DNA of 64,000 bases from Acidilobaceae archaeon (GTDB taxonomy: Archaea; Thermoproteota; Thermoprotei_A; Sulfolobales; Acidilobaceae): positions 186,001-250,000 of the forward strand of contig JALVZQ010000007.1 of assembly GCA_027037535.1 (NCBI GenBank), given 5' to 3'. The position numbers and the translations under genes are program-made. Below the pieces are notes generated by a model. It made no database searches. It saw only the letters and a list, made by a program, of their open reading frames with translations, and was not told where the DNA came from. Shown here in pieces: positions 25,316 through 34,719 of the stretch; position 1 is the stretch's first letter, and each line of letters begins with the position of its first letter.

Positions 25316-26191
25316 CTATTCATTATGCTCATAGTATTTTCTAAGATAATATAACGAGATCCCAGACGCCAATATATCAAGGATCGCTCCAGGACTCCAC
25401 TTCCTTGGCCTCCATAAAGAGTCTAGCCACAACAAAGCCTCTCGAACACCAATCGTTTTTGACAAGGCTAACGCCTGCCTAGCCTCAGCCATTGCCCTAT
25501 AATATGCACTCCAACCATACTTCCTTGCAATCAAGGTATCTCCATACTCCGCCAACAAATCAAGGAGAATCCTCAGAAGCGACTCTTCCGCTACACCTAA
25601 AACATCGAGTTCTTCCGCAACATGCATTGATATCTTATAGCTTTCAAGGATCTCTTTATGAACAAGATCCCATGACGTCAACGAGAGTATTCTGTATAGA
25701 GACGGAGTATTCTTGGGCTCCCTGATATCTGGCAGAGGTCCATAATAGCGTCCCATATAAGACCTTTCTCCAAGCCCGAGCATCTTATAGTAGTAGTATC
25801 CATCAACACTCCCGCTACAAGCCTCAACATAATACCTAGCGGAAGATACTGCTTCATCGACTCTTCTTGAGACTAAGGCTCCCTTCATCAACACGAGAAG
25901 GAGAAGCGCTGTTCCAGTATTAACGTTCCGTGAACCTATACTTTCCTCGACACACGAGGCATAGAGCTTGAAGCCCCTACCTAGAACTCCGTCCCTACAC
26001 CCATCACTAGCTATCGAGATAAGGGAAGGATAAAGGCAAGACGAGGCAACCATAAACATATAGATATCCATATCGTCGTGTTCTTTTCTCCTAGTAACGG
26101 CCCCCGGCTTTGGGTCAACCAATGGCTCAATTAATGCACCTCTAATTAAATTACTAGCAAGCGACGCTACATTACTGATTCTGTCCGACAA
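25316..26191 (-). CDS. CitG/MdcB-like triphosphoribosyl-dephospho-CoA synthase family protein
   Basis: This 291-residue all-helical protein belongs to the CitG/MdcB family, shown by GALIEPLVDPKPGAVTRRKEHDDMDIYMF near the start (normally 'EvsltPKPGLVdr...gaH.Dmd'), NVNTGTALLLL and the following helical bundle. In bacteria these enzymes make the prosthetic group of citrate or malonate lyase. No lyase subunits are in the window, and archaeal homologues are often found without them, so its real substrate is uncertain. It faces the RNA ligase gene with two bases between stops. Confidence 0.75.
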   Translation of the reverse strand: MSDRISNVASLASNLIRGALIEPLVDPKPGAVTRRKEHDDMDIYMFMVASSCLYPSLISIASDGCRDGVLGRGFKLYASCVEESIGSRNVNTGTALLLLVLMKGALVSRRVDEAVSSARYYVEACSGSVDGYYYYKMLGLGERSYMGRYYGPLPDIREPKNTPSLYRILSLTSWDLVHKEILESYKISMHVAEELDVLGVAEESLLRILLDLLAEYGDTLIARKYGWSAYYRAMAEARQALALSKTIGVREALLWLDSLWRPRKWSPGAILDILASGISLYYLRKYYEHNE

Positions 26192-26295
26192 CTATACCCC
26201 TATAACATGTATAATACCCAGGAGGCAATTAACACAATAGGCTCCCAAACAGCTGGCACCGCGATAAAGAATATGAGCCTGGGAGATGAAGGAAA

Positions 26296-28014
26296 ATGAC
26301 ATCAGACATCAATATATCTCCATGGAGATTCCTTGAGAAAATAAAACACTATGTGAGCAAAAGTAGAGCCTATAGAACACTGAAACTAATCACGCTATAC
26401 CATAGGATCCAGGGCTCTCCTGGCCTAGAGGAGGCCGCTGAGAAAATTGAAGAATATATCCTAGAGGAGGGACCCGAGAACATAAACACAGAATTATTCA
26501 AGTATACCGGGCGCCAAGGCCCAGAATGGCTTCCTCTCCCAGTCTCTTGGAACGTGCATGATGCACGCATGATTATAGGCTCTAAGGAATACAGGCTTGA
26601 ATCTCATCCAACAATGGTGGCTGCACACTCTCCTCCCAGTGATGGTTGGATCATGGGCCCCGTTGTAAAAATCGGGGATCCGCTTGATCCGGACAGTTAC
26701 AGTAATGTTTCGGGAAAAATACTGTTAATAGAAAAACATCACCGGCTAGCCTACAGGCTAGCATCGGAACACGGAGCCAGCGCTGTCCTGTTGACAATGG
26801 AATCAAGGCATCATGACTCGTTTCCGTATATAGGGCTATTTCTCACTGATAGAGAATCGTCAAAGTATTCAATTCCTGCTCTCACGATTCCGTGGAGAAT
26901 AGCTAGAGATATAGAGGGTAAAGAGGTAAAGCTCAAACTAGACTCTGATATTGGAGGTCCTGGAAAACTACCTGTGCTAGTAGCGTGGATCGGAGATAGA
27001 GAAGTTCCTGGGCCAACATTGATAGCTCATCTCTGCCATCCTATGCCTGGTGCAAACGATAACGCTAGTGGATCCTCTAGCTCAATAGAGGCATTTCTTG
27101 CTGTAGCAAACGCTGTGGAGGAAAACGTTATTGATGAGCCTCCAGCAACTATACGTCTCGTACTGGTTCCAGAATTTACGGGAACAATACTTGGCATGGA
27201 GGGATGGATGAGAAACAATATAGTAGAGGCCCTAAACCTGGACATGGTTGGAGCCTCCCAGTCAAACGGAGTAGAACCACCATATGTATATTATCCCCCT
27301 GTATCAGCCCCCTCAAATATGCTAGCCGAAACCTTCATTGAAGCACAGACAGTGCTTCGAGGACAGCCGAGAGTAAAATACTATATGTATGGGAGCGACC
27401 ATGACGTATTCCTAGCCTATCAGAGGGAAAGCATATTAATCAATCAATGGCCAGACCCCTACTATCACACAGACTCCGACGACGCCGACAAAATAGATCC
27501 AAAGAACCTCTGGGAGACAGCATTGCTCGCATCATCCACGATTCTCGCTAGGGCACATGGTTATGCTCCGAGGATTGCTCCTGGAGCCGAGATAATTGCC
27601 CGATATATAATGGGGAGTAGGATGAGAGAAGGGGACGAGCTAGGCTATAAACTAGCAGGGTTCTATGTACCGTTAAGATACGGTATAACCCCATATACAA
27701 GGCCTCCTACAGATCTAAAGCTCAAGTCCGATACAAAGATCAAGTTTAAAGGATCTAGGAGACTTGTTCTAGGTCCTCTAAGTATAGCAGAGAAGTCATT
27801 GGATGAAGCAATAGAGCTTGCACGATTCTTGGAAGAACAAAAGCTCGATACAAGTATGATATATGGTGAAATATCGTTTGTAGCGGTGCGAGAGGAGCCA
27901 GTGTCGAGATCTTTTATTTGGTTCAGGAGCGTTTATGGGCAGAATATTACTTGGGAGAAATATCAAGAGACTCTAATAATACTAGAAGATAAAGGAATAT
28001 TAGAGTTAGACTAG
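26296..28014 (+). CDS. M28-like zinc aminopeptidase with DUF4910 features
   Basis: This 572-residue protein is an M28-type metallopeptidase of the DUF4910 kind. The metal site appears in LIAHLCHPMPGANDNASG (His and Asp), then VPEFTGT (Glu) and NLDMVG, and HTDSDDADKIDP supplies the last ligands. A PA-like insert is suggested around 130-200 ('SYSNVSGKILLIEKHHRLAYRLASEHGASAVLL' region). No signal peptide or membrane helix is seen, so it is probably cytoplasmic and works in peptide breakdown. The C-terminal 100 residues look like a separate winged-helix-type domain. Start ATG after a GGGAGATGAAGG leader. Confidence 0.85.
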   Translation: MTSDINISPWRFLEKIKHYVSKSRAYRTLKLITLYHRIQGSPGLEEAAEKIEEYILEEGPENINTELFKYTGRQGPEWLPLPVSWNVHDARMIIGSKEYRLESHPTMVAAHSPPSDGWIMGPVVKIGDPLDPDSYSNVSGKILLIEKHHRLAYRLASEHGASAVLLTMESRHHDSFPYIGLFLTDRESSKYSIPALTIPWRIARDIEGKEVKLKLDSDIGGPGKLPVLVAWIGDREVPGPTLIAHLCHPMPGANDNASGSSSSIEAFLAVANAVEENVIDEPPATIRLVLVPEFTGTILGMEGWMRNNIVEALNLDMVGASQSNGVEPPYVYYPPVSAPSNMLAETFIEAQTVLRGQPRVKYYMYGSDHDVFLAYQRESILINQWPDPYYHTDSDDADKIDPKNLWETALLASSTILARAHGYAPRIAPGAEIIARYIMGSRMREGDELGYKLAGFYVPLRYGITPYTRPPTDLKLKSDTKIKFKGSRRLVLGPLSIAEKSLDEAIELARFLEEQKLDTSMIYGEISFVAVREEPVSRSFIWFRSVYGQNITWEKYQETLIILEDKGILELD

Positions 28015-28030
28015 AAGACCTAGTCCCCAA

Positions 28031-28441
28031 TTATTCTATTCTTTTCAGATAGGATTCGATTCTCCTCTTAAGGGCTTCTTTACTCATGCTGCCTATTATG
28101 ACGTCTACTAGCTTACCATTTATGAATACTGCGATGCTTGGTATTTTCTCGATATTGTATTTCTCTGGAATCGACGGTGATCTATCTACGTCTACTCTCC
28201 CAAAGAATACTTCAGGGGTAGAGTATTCGAGTGCAATTGATCTAAAGGTTTCTAGGAAACTTATACAGGGCCCACACCAGTCTGCTGTGAAGAACAGGAA
28301 GCTCGCTTTCTTTTTTAGCGCTTCTTCGAGGTCGTGGCGTGTCACTTCGGGCACAGGATCTTTTGCAAGTCTCTCAATGTGTTCTCCTCTCTTCCTGAGT
28401 AGCTCTGCTAGCTTCTCAGCGGTTTCTTTAAGCTCATCCAT
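28031..28441 (-). CDS. Thioredoxin-family protein
   Basis: This 136-residue protein has a classic thioredoxin fold with the active site WCGPC at 55-59 and the cis-Pro in IEKIPSIAVFINGK. An N-terminal helical extension of about 45 charged residues precedes the domain and is unusual for plain thioredoxins. It is cytoplasmic, as no signal sequence is seen. It is transcribed divergently from the Tes-like radical SAM gene. It may reduce cytoplasmic disulfides such as in PrxQ (36798-37259), but that is inference. Confidence 0.9.
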   Translation of the reverse strand: MDELKETAEKLAELLRKRGEHIERLAKDPVPEVTRHDLEEALKKKASFLFFTADWCGPCISFLETFRSIALEYSTPEVFFGRVDVDRSPSIPEKYNIEKIPSIAVFINGKLVDVIIGSMSKEALKRRIESYLKRIE

Positions 28442-28548
28442 ATTTATTCACCATACTCAATTTACCCATTCTGCCTTAAATATGATCTAAATACTATCCT
28501 TTATAACCAAGGGATACTATAATATGACAATAGAGCTGACCATAGCTG

Positions 28549-30342
28549 GTGATAATTATGTCAGTTAAGATACCAGCGATAAAGATAACAGAAGAACACA
28601 AAGTACTACCGCCTCCTAGCAAGATCGTAAGAGAAAACGGTGACGTTTACATAGAGATAGCTGGTAGGCGAATACCAGTAGGTGGACCTATACCTAAACT
28701 AAAGGAAGGAGAGAAGCATCTTCGTGTTGTATCAACGTTATGTCCTTACTGTCAAAGACTACTTCCTGGCAGGATAGTCGAGAGGGACGGCAAGGTATAC
28801 GTGCGGAGGATTTGCCCCGAGCACGGCGAAATAGAAGAGCTCTACTATGGAGACTCAAACATATATCATAGAATGATGCTTTATGAGGAAACCGGAAAAG
28901 GAGTACCACAAGTCCACGCCTACGTAGGAATAGGAGGCCCATGTCCATATTCTTGCGGACTATGTGCAATGCACGAGAACCACACTGCACTAGCAAACCT
29001 TGTAGTAACGAACAGATGCGATCTATCGTGCTTCTACTGTTTCTTCTACGCTGAAAAAGCCGGATACGTATACGAGCCCTCGATAGAGATGCTGAGATTC
29101 CAGATACGACAGCTCAAGAAGCAAGGAGTCACGATGGCGATCCAGTTAACAGGTGGAGAACCAACAATGAGGGACGACCTAGTAGAAATAGTAAAGATGC
29201 TGAAGGAGGAGGGAGTGAGACACGTCCAGCTCAATACTAACGGTATCAAATTTGCTAGGCTATTCTTCGAAGACGAGAACAAGGCTGTAGAATATGCAAA
29301 GAGCCTTAGACAAGCAGGAGTTAACACTGTCTATATGAGTTTCGACGGTGTAACCCCGAAGGCCAACTGGAAGAATCATTGGGAAGCACCATTCACACTC
29401 GAGGTATTCAGAAGAGCAGGAATGACAAGTGTAGTCCTCGTTCCAACAGTGATCAAGGGCATGAACACGCATGAGCTAGGAAAGATAATTGAGTTTGCAG
29501 CCAAACACATGGACGTCGTGAGATCGGTAAACTTCCAGCCGGTAAGCCTATCAGGACAGCTAAAGAAGCATGAAAGAGAGAAGATGAGAGTAACGATAGC
29601 AGACGCCATAAACATGATAGCTGAGCAAACAGACAACCAGATTTATCCAGAATCCTGGTATCCAATACCTGTAGCGGCTAAATTCGCCAAATTCATTGAG
29701 GCATGGACAGGAATACCACAGTTCTGTATGTCGAACCACCCTATGTGCGGTGCCGGAACATACATCTATGTAGAGAGAACGGCTGATGGAACGCCGAAGA
29801 GATTCATACCTATTACCGACTTCTTCGATGTTGACGCGTTTGTAGAGTGGCTTGATGAAAAGAGGCTGTACCTGCTTGAAGGAAAGAGTAAGAGAATGCT
29901 AATAATGAGGGGAATAATAGACTTCAGGAAGTTCATCAAGAAGAAGAACCTTCCGAACGGCCTCAACGTAGAGAAACTACTTGTAAACATCGTCCTTAAG
30001 AGGAACTATGACGTACTCGGAGAATTCCACTACAACCTAATGTTCCTAGGAATGATGCACTTCATGGACCAGTACAATTACGACGTGACAAGGGTAAGGA
30101 GATGCAACATCCACTATCTGTCGCCAGACGGCAGGATAATCCCATTCTGCACATACAACGTGCTAAACGATGTGTACAGGGACCATATACTATACCAGTA
30201 CAAGACAGATATAGAAGCATACGAGAAAGAAGTAGGAGTAAACCTATTCGCTCCAGGCCAGAAATACAACAGGAGCAAATACTGGAAGATAATAAAGAAC
30301 CATCCAATCTACAAGGAGGCCTACAAGGGAATACTCTGGTAA
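28549..30342 (+). CDS. tes: Radical SAM protein, tetraether lipid synthase (Tes) family
   Basis: This 597-residue protein matches the archaeal radical SAM family that includes the tetraether synthase Tes, which joins two archaeol tails to form membrane-spanning lipids. The radical SAM motif is CDLSCFYC (Cys157, 161 and 164). Extra cysteines occur as CPYC at 65-68, CPEHG near 89, CPYSCGLC at 132-139, and a C-terminal set (QFCMSNHPMCGAG, RRCNIHY, FCTYN) that fit auxiliary Fe-S sites. GGEPTMRDDL is the SAM-binding strand. A GTG at 28549 or ATG at 28558 may be the start. This fits a hyperthermophile with tetraether membranes. Confidence 0.88.
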   Translation: MIIMSVKIPAIKITEEHKVLPPPSKIVRENGDVYIEIAGRRIPVGGPIPKLKEGEKHLRVVSTLCPYCQRLLPGRIVERDGKVYVRRICPEHGEIEELYYGDSNIYHRMMLYEETGKGVPQVHAYVGIGGPCPYSCGLCAMHENHTALANLVVTNRCDLSCFYCFFYAEKAGYVYEPSIEMLRFQIRQLKKQGVTMAIQLTGGEPTMRDDLVEIVKMLKEEGVRHVQLNTNGIKFARLFFEDENKAVEYAKSLRQAGVNTVYMSFDGVTPKANWKNHWEAPFTLEVFRRAGMTSVVLVPTVIKGMNTHELGKIIEFAAKHMDVVRSVNFQPVSLSGQLKKHEREKMRVTIADAINMIAEQTDNQIYPESWYPIPVAAKFAKFIEAWTGIPQFCMSNHPMCGAGTYIYVERTADGTPKRFIPITDFFDVDAFVEWLDEKRLYLLEGKSKRMLIMRGIIDFRKFIKKKNLPNGLNVEKLLVNIVLKRNYDVLGEFHYNLMFLGMMHFMDQYNYDVTRVRRCNIHYLSPDGRIIPFCTYNVLNDVYRDHILYQYKTDIEAYEKEVGVNLFAPGQKYNRSKYWKIIKNHPIYKEAYKGILW

Positions 30343-30422
30343 AATAATCCAAAGTTTTTATCATAACTAACCCATTATACAACACATATCCTTGTTCCCT
30401 GACGTGATCCTCAAATGTATTG

Positions 30423-31067
30423 TTATACGTATACAACTCGATACCTGAGATTTACCCAGCCACCGCACAAGACATCATGCCCTATATATGCGAGATAAGC
30501 AGGGCATCCCAGGCCAGAACCCTCAAACACGCTAATACCAGCACCGAAGATCCTTGGGGCTATGGTTACGTGAACTTCGTCAACTAGTCTATGCTTGAGC
30601 AAAGCACAGTTCAATCCTCCTCCTCCCTCAACAAGAAGCCTCCTAATACCAAAAGCATAGAGCTTCTCTAAACCAGAGGCGAGATCAACTTTTCCAGAAC
30701 CAGCCTGTACTATAAGTATTCCCCTAGACCTGTATCTAGATAATTCTTCCGCTGTATGATCTATAGTAGTTAGTAGAACAGACCTTCCTGGGACGCCGAA
30801 CACGTTCGAACCGGGATCTGTTCTCAAGCGAGAATCCACAACTATACGTATGGGGGATCTCCCTCTAGCTAGTCTCAGCGTCAACTTAGGATTATCTACG
30901 AGCACAGTGTTTGACCCTACCATAACGGCGTCTGCCATAGCTCGGTGTTTATGTAGAAGAGCAAAGTCTTCATCACAACTAAGGCGGGAGTATCCGCTTG
31001 GATCAGCTATACGGCCGTCAAGTGTAGCAGTCGAGAACACGACAACGTAAGGTCTAAGCAAGTCCAT
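30423..31067 (-). CDS. arfC: 2,5-diamino-6-ribosylamino-4(3H)-pyrimidinone 5'-phosphate reductase
   Basis: This RibD C-terminal/Rib7-type reductase takes part in riboflavin and F420 precursor synthesis in archaea, using NADPH. Visible motifs are STATLDGRIADP, then DAVMVGSNTVLVDNPKLTLR, RIVVDSRLR, and RRLLVEGGGGLNCALLKHRLVDEV. Length from Met at 31067 is 214 residues. Upstream in-frame ATGs exist, but the added residues do not belong to the family. It converges with the Tes-like gene after about 80 bases and is divergent from yjbQ. Confidence 0.92.
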   Translation of the reverse strand: MDLLRPYVVVFSTATLDGRIADPSGYSRLSCDEDFALLHKHRAMADAVMVGSNTVLVDNPKLTLRLARGRSPIRIVVDSRLRTDPGSNVFGVPGRSVLLTTIDHTAEELSRYRSRGILIVQAGSGKVDLASGLEKLYAFGIRRLLVEGGGGLNCALLKHRLVDEVHVTIAPRIFGAGISVFEGSGLGCPAYLAYIGHDVLCGGWVNLRYRVVYV

Positions 31068-31173
31068 GCCCCTAGATCTCCTAAGTGTTCTAATGAGGAT
31101 CAAAATCATTTCCATAACATGCGTCAATAAAATGTATCATGTTTCAACAATACAGTTATACTTGGTGATAAGG

Positions 31174-31587
31174 ATGCGTATAATACGAGGAGTAATCGAG
31201 GTCGCGACAAGCGACAGATTCCAAGCCCTGAACGTCACAAGCATCATCGAAACATGGGTTAAGGAGCAGAAGCTTTCTAATGGCCTATTGCTAGTCTATG
31301 TACCTCATACAACAGCTGCCTTAACAGTGAATGAAGCCGAGAGAGGATTAATGAGCGATATTGTAACGTTTCTAAAAGAACTGACTTATGAAGGGAAAAG
31401 TTGGCGCCACAATATTATTGATGACAACGCTCACGCTCACCTATCATCTATCCTAGCGGGATATAGCATTATATTACCGGTGATAGATGGAAGGCTGGAT
31501 CTTGGGACATGGCAACAAATAATACTATTAGAGATGGACGGTCCAAGGCGTCGAAAAATAAAGCTCTTCTTTATGGGAGAGACCTAA
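31174..31587 (+). CDS. YjbQ (UPF0047) family protein
   Basis: This 137-residue protein is of the YjbQ/UPF0047 family, annotated as a secondary thiamine-phosphate synthase on the basis of E. coli work. The family pattern is complete: GLLLVYVPHTTAALTVNE, then WRHNIIDDNAHAHL, and LDLGTWQQIILLEMDGPRRRKIK, with the conserved His residues forming a probable metal site. The ATG at 31174 follows GGTGATAAGG and is clearly better than the upstream starts, which overlap the arfC start region. Confidence 0.92.
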   Translation: MRIIRGVIEVATSDRFQALNVTSIIETWVKEQKLSNGLLLVYVPHTTAALTVNEAERGLMSDIVTFLKELTYEGKSWRHNIIDDNAHAHLSSILAGYSIILPVIDGRLDLGTWQQIILLEMDGPRRRKIKLFFMGET

Positions 31588-31637
31588 GACTAAAACCCAG
31601 GATAGCCAATAACAAGACTAGAACAATGAATAATTAA

Positions 31638-31713
31638 ATGGCCAATGAAGAACACCTTGACCCCGGAGCCTCCGTATGGAGGCTATGATAATGTGGCGGC
31701 TGTCTGAGGCCAT
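31638..31713 (+). ncRNA. Candidate C/D box sRNA with extra D'-C' hairpin (second copy of this design)
   Basis: A terminal stem ATGGCC (31638-31643) pairs with GGCCAT (31708-31713). Just inside are ATGAAGA (31645-31651), one base off box C, and an exact box D CTGA (31704-31707). A perfect hairpin AGCCTCC/GGAGGCT with a GTAT loop (31667-31684) leads straight into ATGATAA (31685-31691), a near box C', followed by a 12-nt guide-length spacer to box D. A TTGA at 31657-31660 could be box D', but only about five bases follow box C, too short for a guide. The design matches the element at 14068-14158. Confidence 0.5.
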
Positions 31714-31794
31714 CTAATGTAGCCAATTTATTTAGATTGGAAGCTGGGAAGTTTCCATAGATGGGAGATCATGTCTGTGAGCGAAGGATGAGTC

Positions 31795-33645
31795 ATGACT
31801 ATAAGGTTCCCCTATCAAGAATTCAGAAAAGGACAAAAAGAGATAGCAGAAATAGTTGAAGAAACCGTGAGAAAGAAGGAGTTGCTAGCATTAATGGCTC
31901 CTACAGGATATGGGAAGACACCAGCGATCATCTACGGGTTATTGAAGAGCGGGGCAGAAAAAATCCTATACTTGGTCAGGACTATTAACGAGATAGATCC
32001 TGTTGCCCGTGAACTCTATAGGTTTGGGGCAGAGTTCACATATGTATACTCTGCGAGAAGGATGTGTCCTCTTTTCGGAACTAGTAGCAATGGAGAAACC
32101 AGCGTAGAGGATTTCTGGCAGGCTTGTAGAATAGCGAGACTTAAAGGAGCCTGTCCCTACTATAATGAGCTCCAGCGATATAATCCCAGCGATATCAAGC
32201 CTATAATTGTGTCCCTTAAGGATTCTCCTCCACGGAGAATCGTTAACCTTCTTAGAAGAAAACTAGGAATATGCCCCTTTTTCGCGCTGAGATCGCTGGT
32301 CAGCGACTCACAGTTCATCGTAGCAACCTACCCATACGGGTTTAGACCAGAAATATTCGAGAGCCTTATGGATCCCTATTCCTACGAAGATCTCGTCGTA
32401 GTCGTAGACGAAGCGCATACTCTATTCAACGCTCACAGCCTTCTCGAACATAGAATAAAGTTAAAGGACATAGAGGTATCAATAGTAGAGGTACGACAAT
32501 ATGCGCCGGAGGCCAAGATCGTAGTCGACCTTCTACAGAATCTCTACAAGTCCTTATCCGAAATAGGTAAGAATATCAAATATACCAAGGTTACACGAAT
32601 TGACAAAGAACCTATAAAGAACGTTATAGAGGAAATAGACGTCATAATTGACGCTTCGGAACATGTACAAGAGAAAAAGATAGAAGAAGCGATCTTATCC
32701 TCAACTGACATCTCCAAGGCTAAAACGAGCATCGCCAAGATAGTATCTTGGCTAACAACGATAGCTCGAGACGATGTGTTTCTATTCATCGAGATAAATG
32801 ATGAAACACAATACGTGGCGACTCCTCTGGATCCGTCCGTTGTGGCGTCACCTTTATTGAATAGGGCAAAGGCAGTCGTGCTCTCAAGTGGTACCCTACC
32901 ACCAGGTGATTTCGTCAGGGAACTCTTAGGGGTCAAACGACAAGTCGTGTACTTAGACGCAGAATTGACCTACGGCAGATTCCTTCCCACCGGCAATATC
33001 TACACTGCGGTGGCAAGGGACGTAACCACTAGATACAGGGAGAGATCAGACCACATGTACAGGAGGCTAGCCGCATATATCTCTCTAATATCAAGGAACA
33101 TCCCAGGAATCAAACTAGCCGTATATCCCAGCTACGAATTGATGGACAAGATCACAGGTAAGTTGCCTGCTGATCTACCGACATACAACGAGACAAAGAA
33201 GACGAGTCTCCAGGAGGTACAGGAGAAGATAACGCTATACGATGACCTCCTCATAAACGCTGTCGCGAACGGCAAACTAGTGGAAGGAGTAGAATTCGTG
33301 TCTCCGAAAGGCGAAAACCTATTATCAACAGTCATAATAGTAGGAGTCCCATATCCGCAGCCAGACGCATATACAAACACCCAGCTTGAGATCCTATCGC
33401 AGAGACTCGGTAGCCAAAGAGCAAAATACTATGTATACACGTTCTCAACAATAGTAAAAGTAAAGCAGGCTCTTGGAAGAGCTACTAGAAGTCCTACAGA
33501 TAAAGCAGTCTACTTCCTACTCGACAGAAGATATCTCAAAAAAGAGATCAGGGAATCACTGAGAATACCTATCAAGAAAGTTTTCACTTCAGTAGCCGGC
33601 TTGCAACAGGCAGTCATAGAGGCGAGGAGGCATCTAGGTTTCTAA
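31795..33645 (+). CDS. XPD/DinG-type Fe-S DNA helicase
   Basis: This 616-residue superfamily-2 helicase has Walker A APTGYGKT at 35-42, four Cys at 91, 111, 120 and 160 that fit the XPD-type 4Fe-4S domain, the DEAH box at 205-208 (VVDEAHTL), SGTL in motif III/IV position, and the C-terminal motif QALGRATRSP. It is thus a 5'-3' helicase related to XPD and DinG, probably in DNA repair. Archaea often have both a canonical XPD and more distant relatives; the exact counterpart is uncertain. The Fe-S cluster would depend on the Suf system. Start ATG in a GGATGAGTC leader. Confidence 0.9.
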   Translation: MTIRFPYQEFRKGQKEIAEIVEETVRKKELLALMAPTGYGKTPAIIYGLLKSGAEKILYLVRTINEIDPVARELYRFGAEFTYVYSARRMCPLFGTSSNGETSVEDFWQACRIARLKGACPYYNELQRYNPSDIKPIIVSLKDSPPRRIVNLLRRKLGICPFFALRSLVSDSQFIVATYPYGFRPEIFESLMDPYSYEDLVVVVDEAHTLFNAHSLLEHRIKLKDIEVSIVEVRQYAPEAKIVVDLLQNLYKSLSEIGKNIKYTKVTRIDKEPIKNVIEEIDVIIDASEHVQEKKIEEAILSSTDISKAKTSIAKIVSWLTTIARDDVFLFIEINDETQYVATPLDPSVVASPLLNRAKAVVLSSGTLPPGDFVRELLGVKRQVVYLDAELTYGRFLPTGNIYTAVARDVTTRYRERSDHMYRRLAAYISLISRNIPGIKLAVYPSYELMDKITGKLPADLPTYNETKKTSLQEVQEKITLYDDLLINAVANGKLVEGVEFVSPKGENLLSTVIIVGVPYPQPDAYTNTQLEILSQRLGSQRAKYYVYTFSTIVKVKQALGRATRSPTDKAVYFLLDRRYLKKEIRESLRIPIKKVFTSVAGLQQAVIEARRHLGF

Positions 33646-33673
33646 AAATAAAATTTATGATTATCTAGGAGAA

Positions 33674-34066
33674 TTACTCTAGGAAGGATTCGAGCGCATC
33701 GTATACGTCTAAGACTCCCTCCCTAGTTTTCCTAACAACCTTGAAACCAGCTAACTCTAGCTTCTTTACCGCATAGTCTGCAACGCTTAGAAGCAAATCG
33801 AGTGCATCCTCAAGCTCTGCCCTGGGATCAATTTCGTCGCTAAGTAGTTCCTCGATATTTTCTTCGAGCCCCTCTCCCGCTTTTAGCTCTACAACGAATT
33901 TTTCTCCTTCACGATAAATTACCAGTTTCACAGGATACTCTGGATGATCAACAGTGACAGTCTCACCAGATATACTAGCCTTAAGGCCTTTCGCATTCGA
34001 GTTCTTAGCTATCGACTCCAAAACCTCTGCTACATTGCCCGTCATTACTACCACCTCTAGACCCAT
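33674..34066 (-). CDS. Conserved acidic protein of unknown function
   Basis: This 130-residue protein is not recognised. It begins with a strand-helix region (the likely true start is Met8, giving MTGNVAEVLESIAKN), then has alternating strands (KLVIYREGEKFVVELKAG) and an acidic helical C-terminal half. The overall shape suggests a small alpha/beta protein. It follows the metallophosphoesterase gene after a short gap on the same strand. Confidence 0.6.
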   Translation of the reverse strand: MGLEVVVMTGNVAEVLESIAKNSNAKGLKASISGETVTVDHPEYPVKLVIYREGEKFVVELKAGEGLEENIEELLSDEIDPRAELEDALDLLLSVADYAVKKLELAGFKVVRKTREGVLDVYDALESFLE

Positions 34067-34087
34067 TTACTACTATGGTCATCGACC

Positions 34088-34684
34088 TTATAGCTTTTCA
34101 AGAGAAGCACTGCAATACTCCAAATTATTATTACACTCTATCAAAGCATAGTAACCTCTTTTCAAGGGTCCCGGATTAACGAATAATGAACCGTTTCTCT
34201 TCTCTACGCCTCTTGATTCGTGTATGTGCCCAAATAGATGAAGTCTCGGACGAAGCACAGTTATAAAATCCCTGAGCTCACGTACTCCGGCGTGAAGCCC
34301 GAAGAACACCCGGTCAAGGATTCCCTTTGGGGGATGATGTGATAACAATATGTCAACTCTACTATTTCCGAGTTTCTGTCTTAGCGAGTCAAGGGAGCTA
34401 TGGAAATCCAAACCCCCTATACCGGCGATAATGACTCCCCGAACCTTGATAATTCTTCCGTCGAGGAGCACTTCATTATCACGTAAGACCCTGGCGATCG
34501 CTGGATCATCAATATTTCCTGTCACCGCGAGCTTGTCCTTGGCTATCTTGATGAAAAACGTTGCAGTGTCGACGCACTGGAAGTCTCCAGTTGCAACTAT
34601 TAGATCGTAGTCATCTATTCTTTCCAGCAATTTCTCAAGCTTATCATTTGCACAGTGTATATCTGAGATATGGAGAATCTTCAT
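34088..34684 (-). CDS. Calcineurin-like metallophosphoesterase (YfcE/MJ0936-like)
   Basis: This 198-residue phosphoesterase has SDIHC (Asp8, His10), ATGDFQ, TGNIDD, LLSHHPP and LFGHIHES. The usual GN(H/D)D motif reads GNIDD, so the His acid is replaced by Ile; catalytic changes are possible, though related archaeal enzymes show this variant. The substrate is unknown. It lies downstream of the DUF763 gene on the same strand with a gap of 35 bases. Confidence 0.88.
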   Translation of the reverse strand: MKILHISDIHCANDKLEKLLERIDDYDLIVATGDFQCVDTATFFIKIAKDKLAVTGNIDDPAIARVLRDNEVLLDGRIIKVRGVIIAGIGGLDFHSSLDSLRQKLGNSRVDILLSHHPPKGILDRVFFGLHAGVRELRDFITVLRPRLHLFGHIHESRGVEKRNGSLFVNPGPLKRGYYALIECNNNLEYCSASLEKL

Positions 34685-34719
34685 GGATCCAACACCGTCA
34701 TTAATACTATAATTATCTC

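Noticed and set aside
22855-26191. Citrate lyase/citrate metabolism operon (citrate synthase plus CitG-like)
   Set aside because: The CitG-like gene is on the opposite strand, separated by the RNA ligase gene, and no lyase subunits are present.
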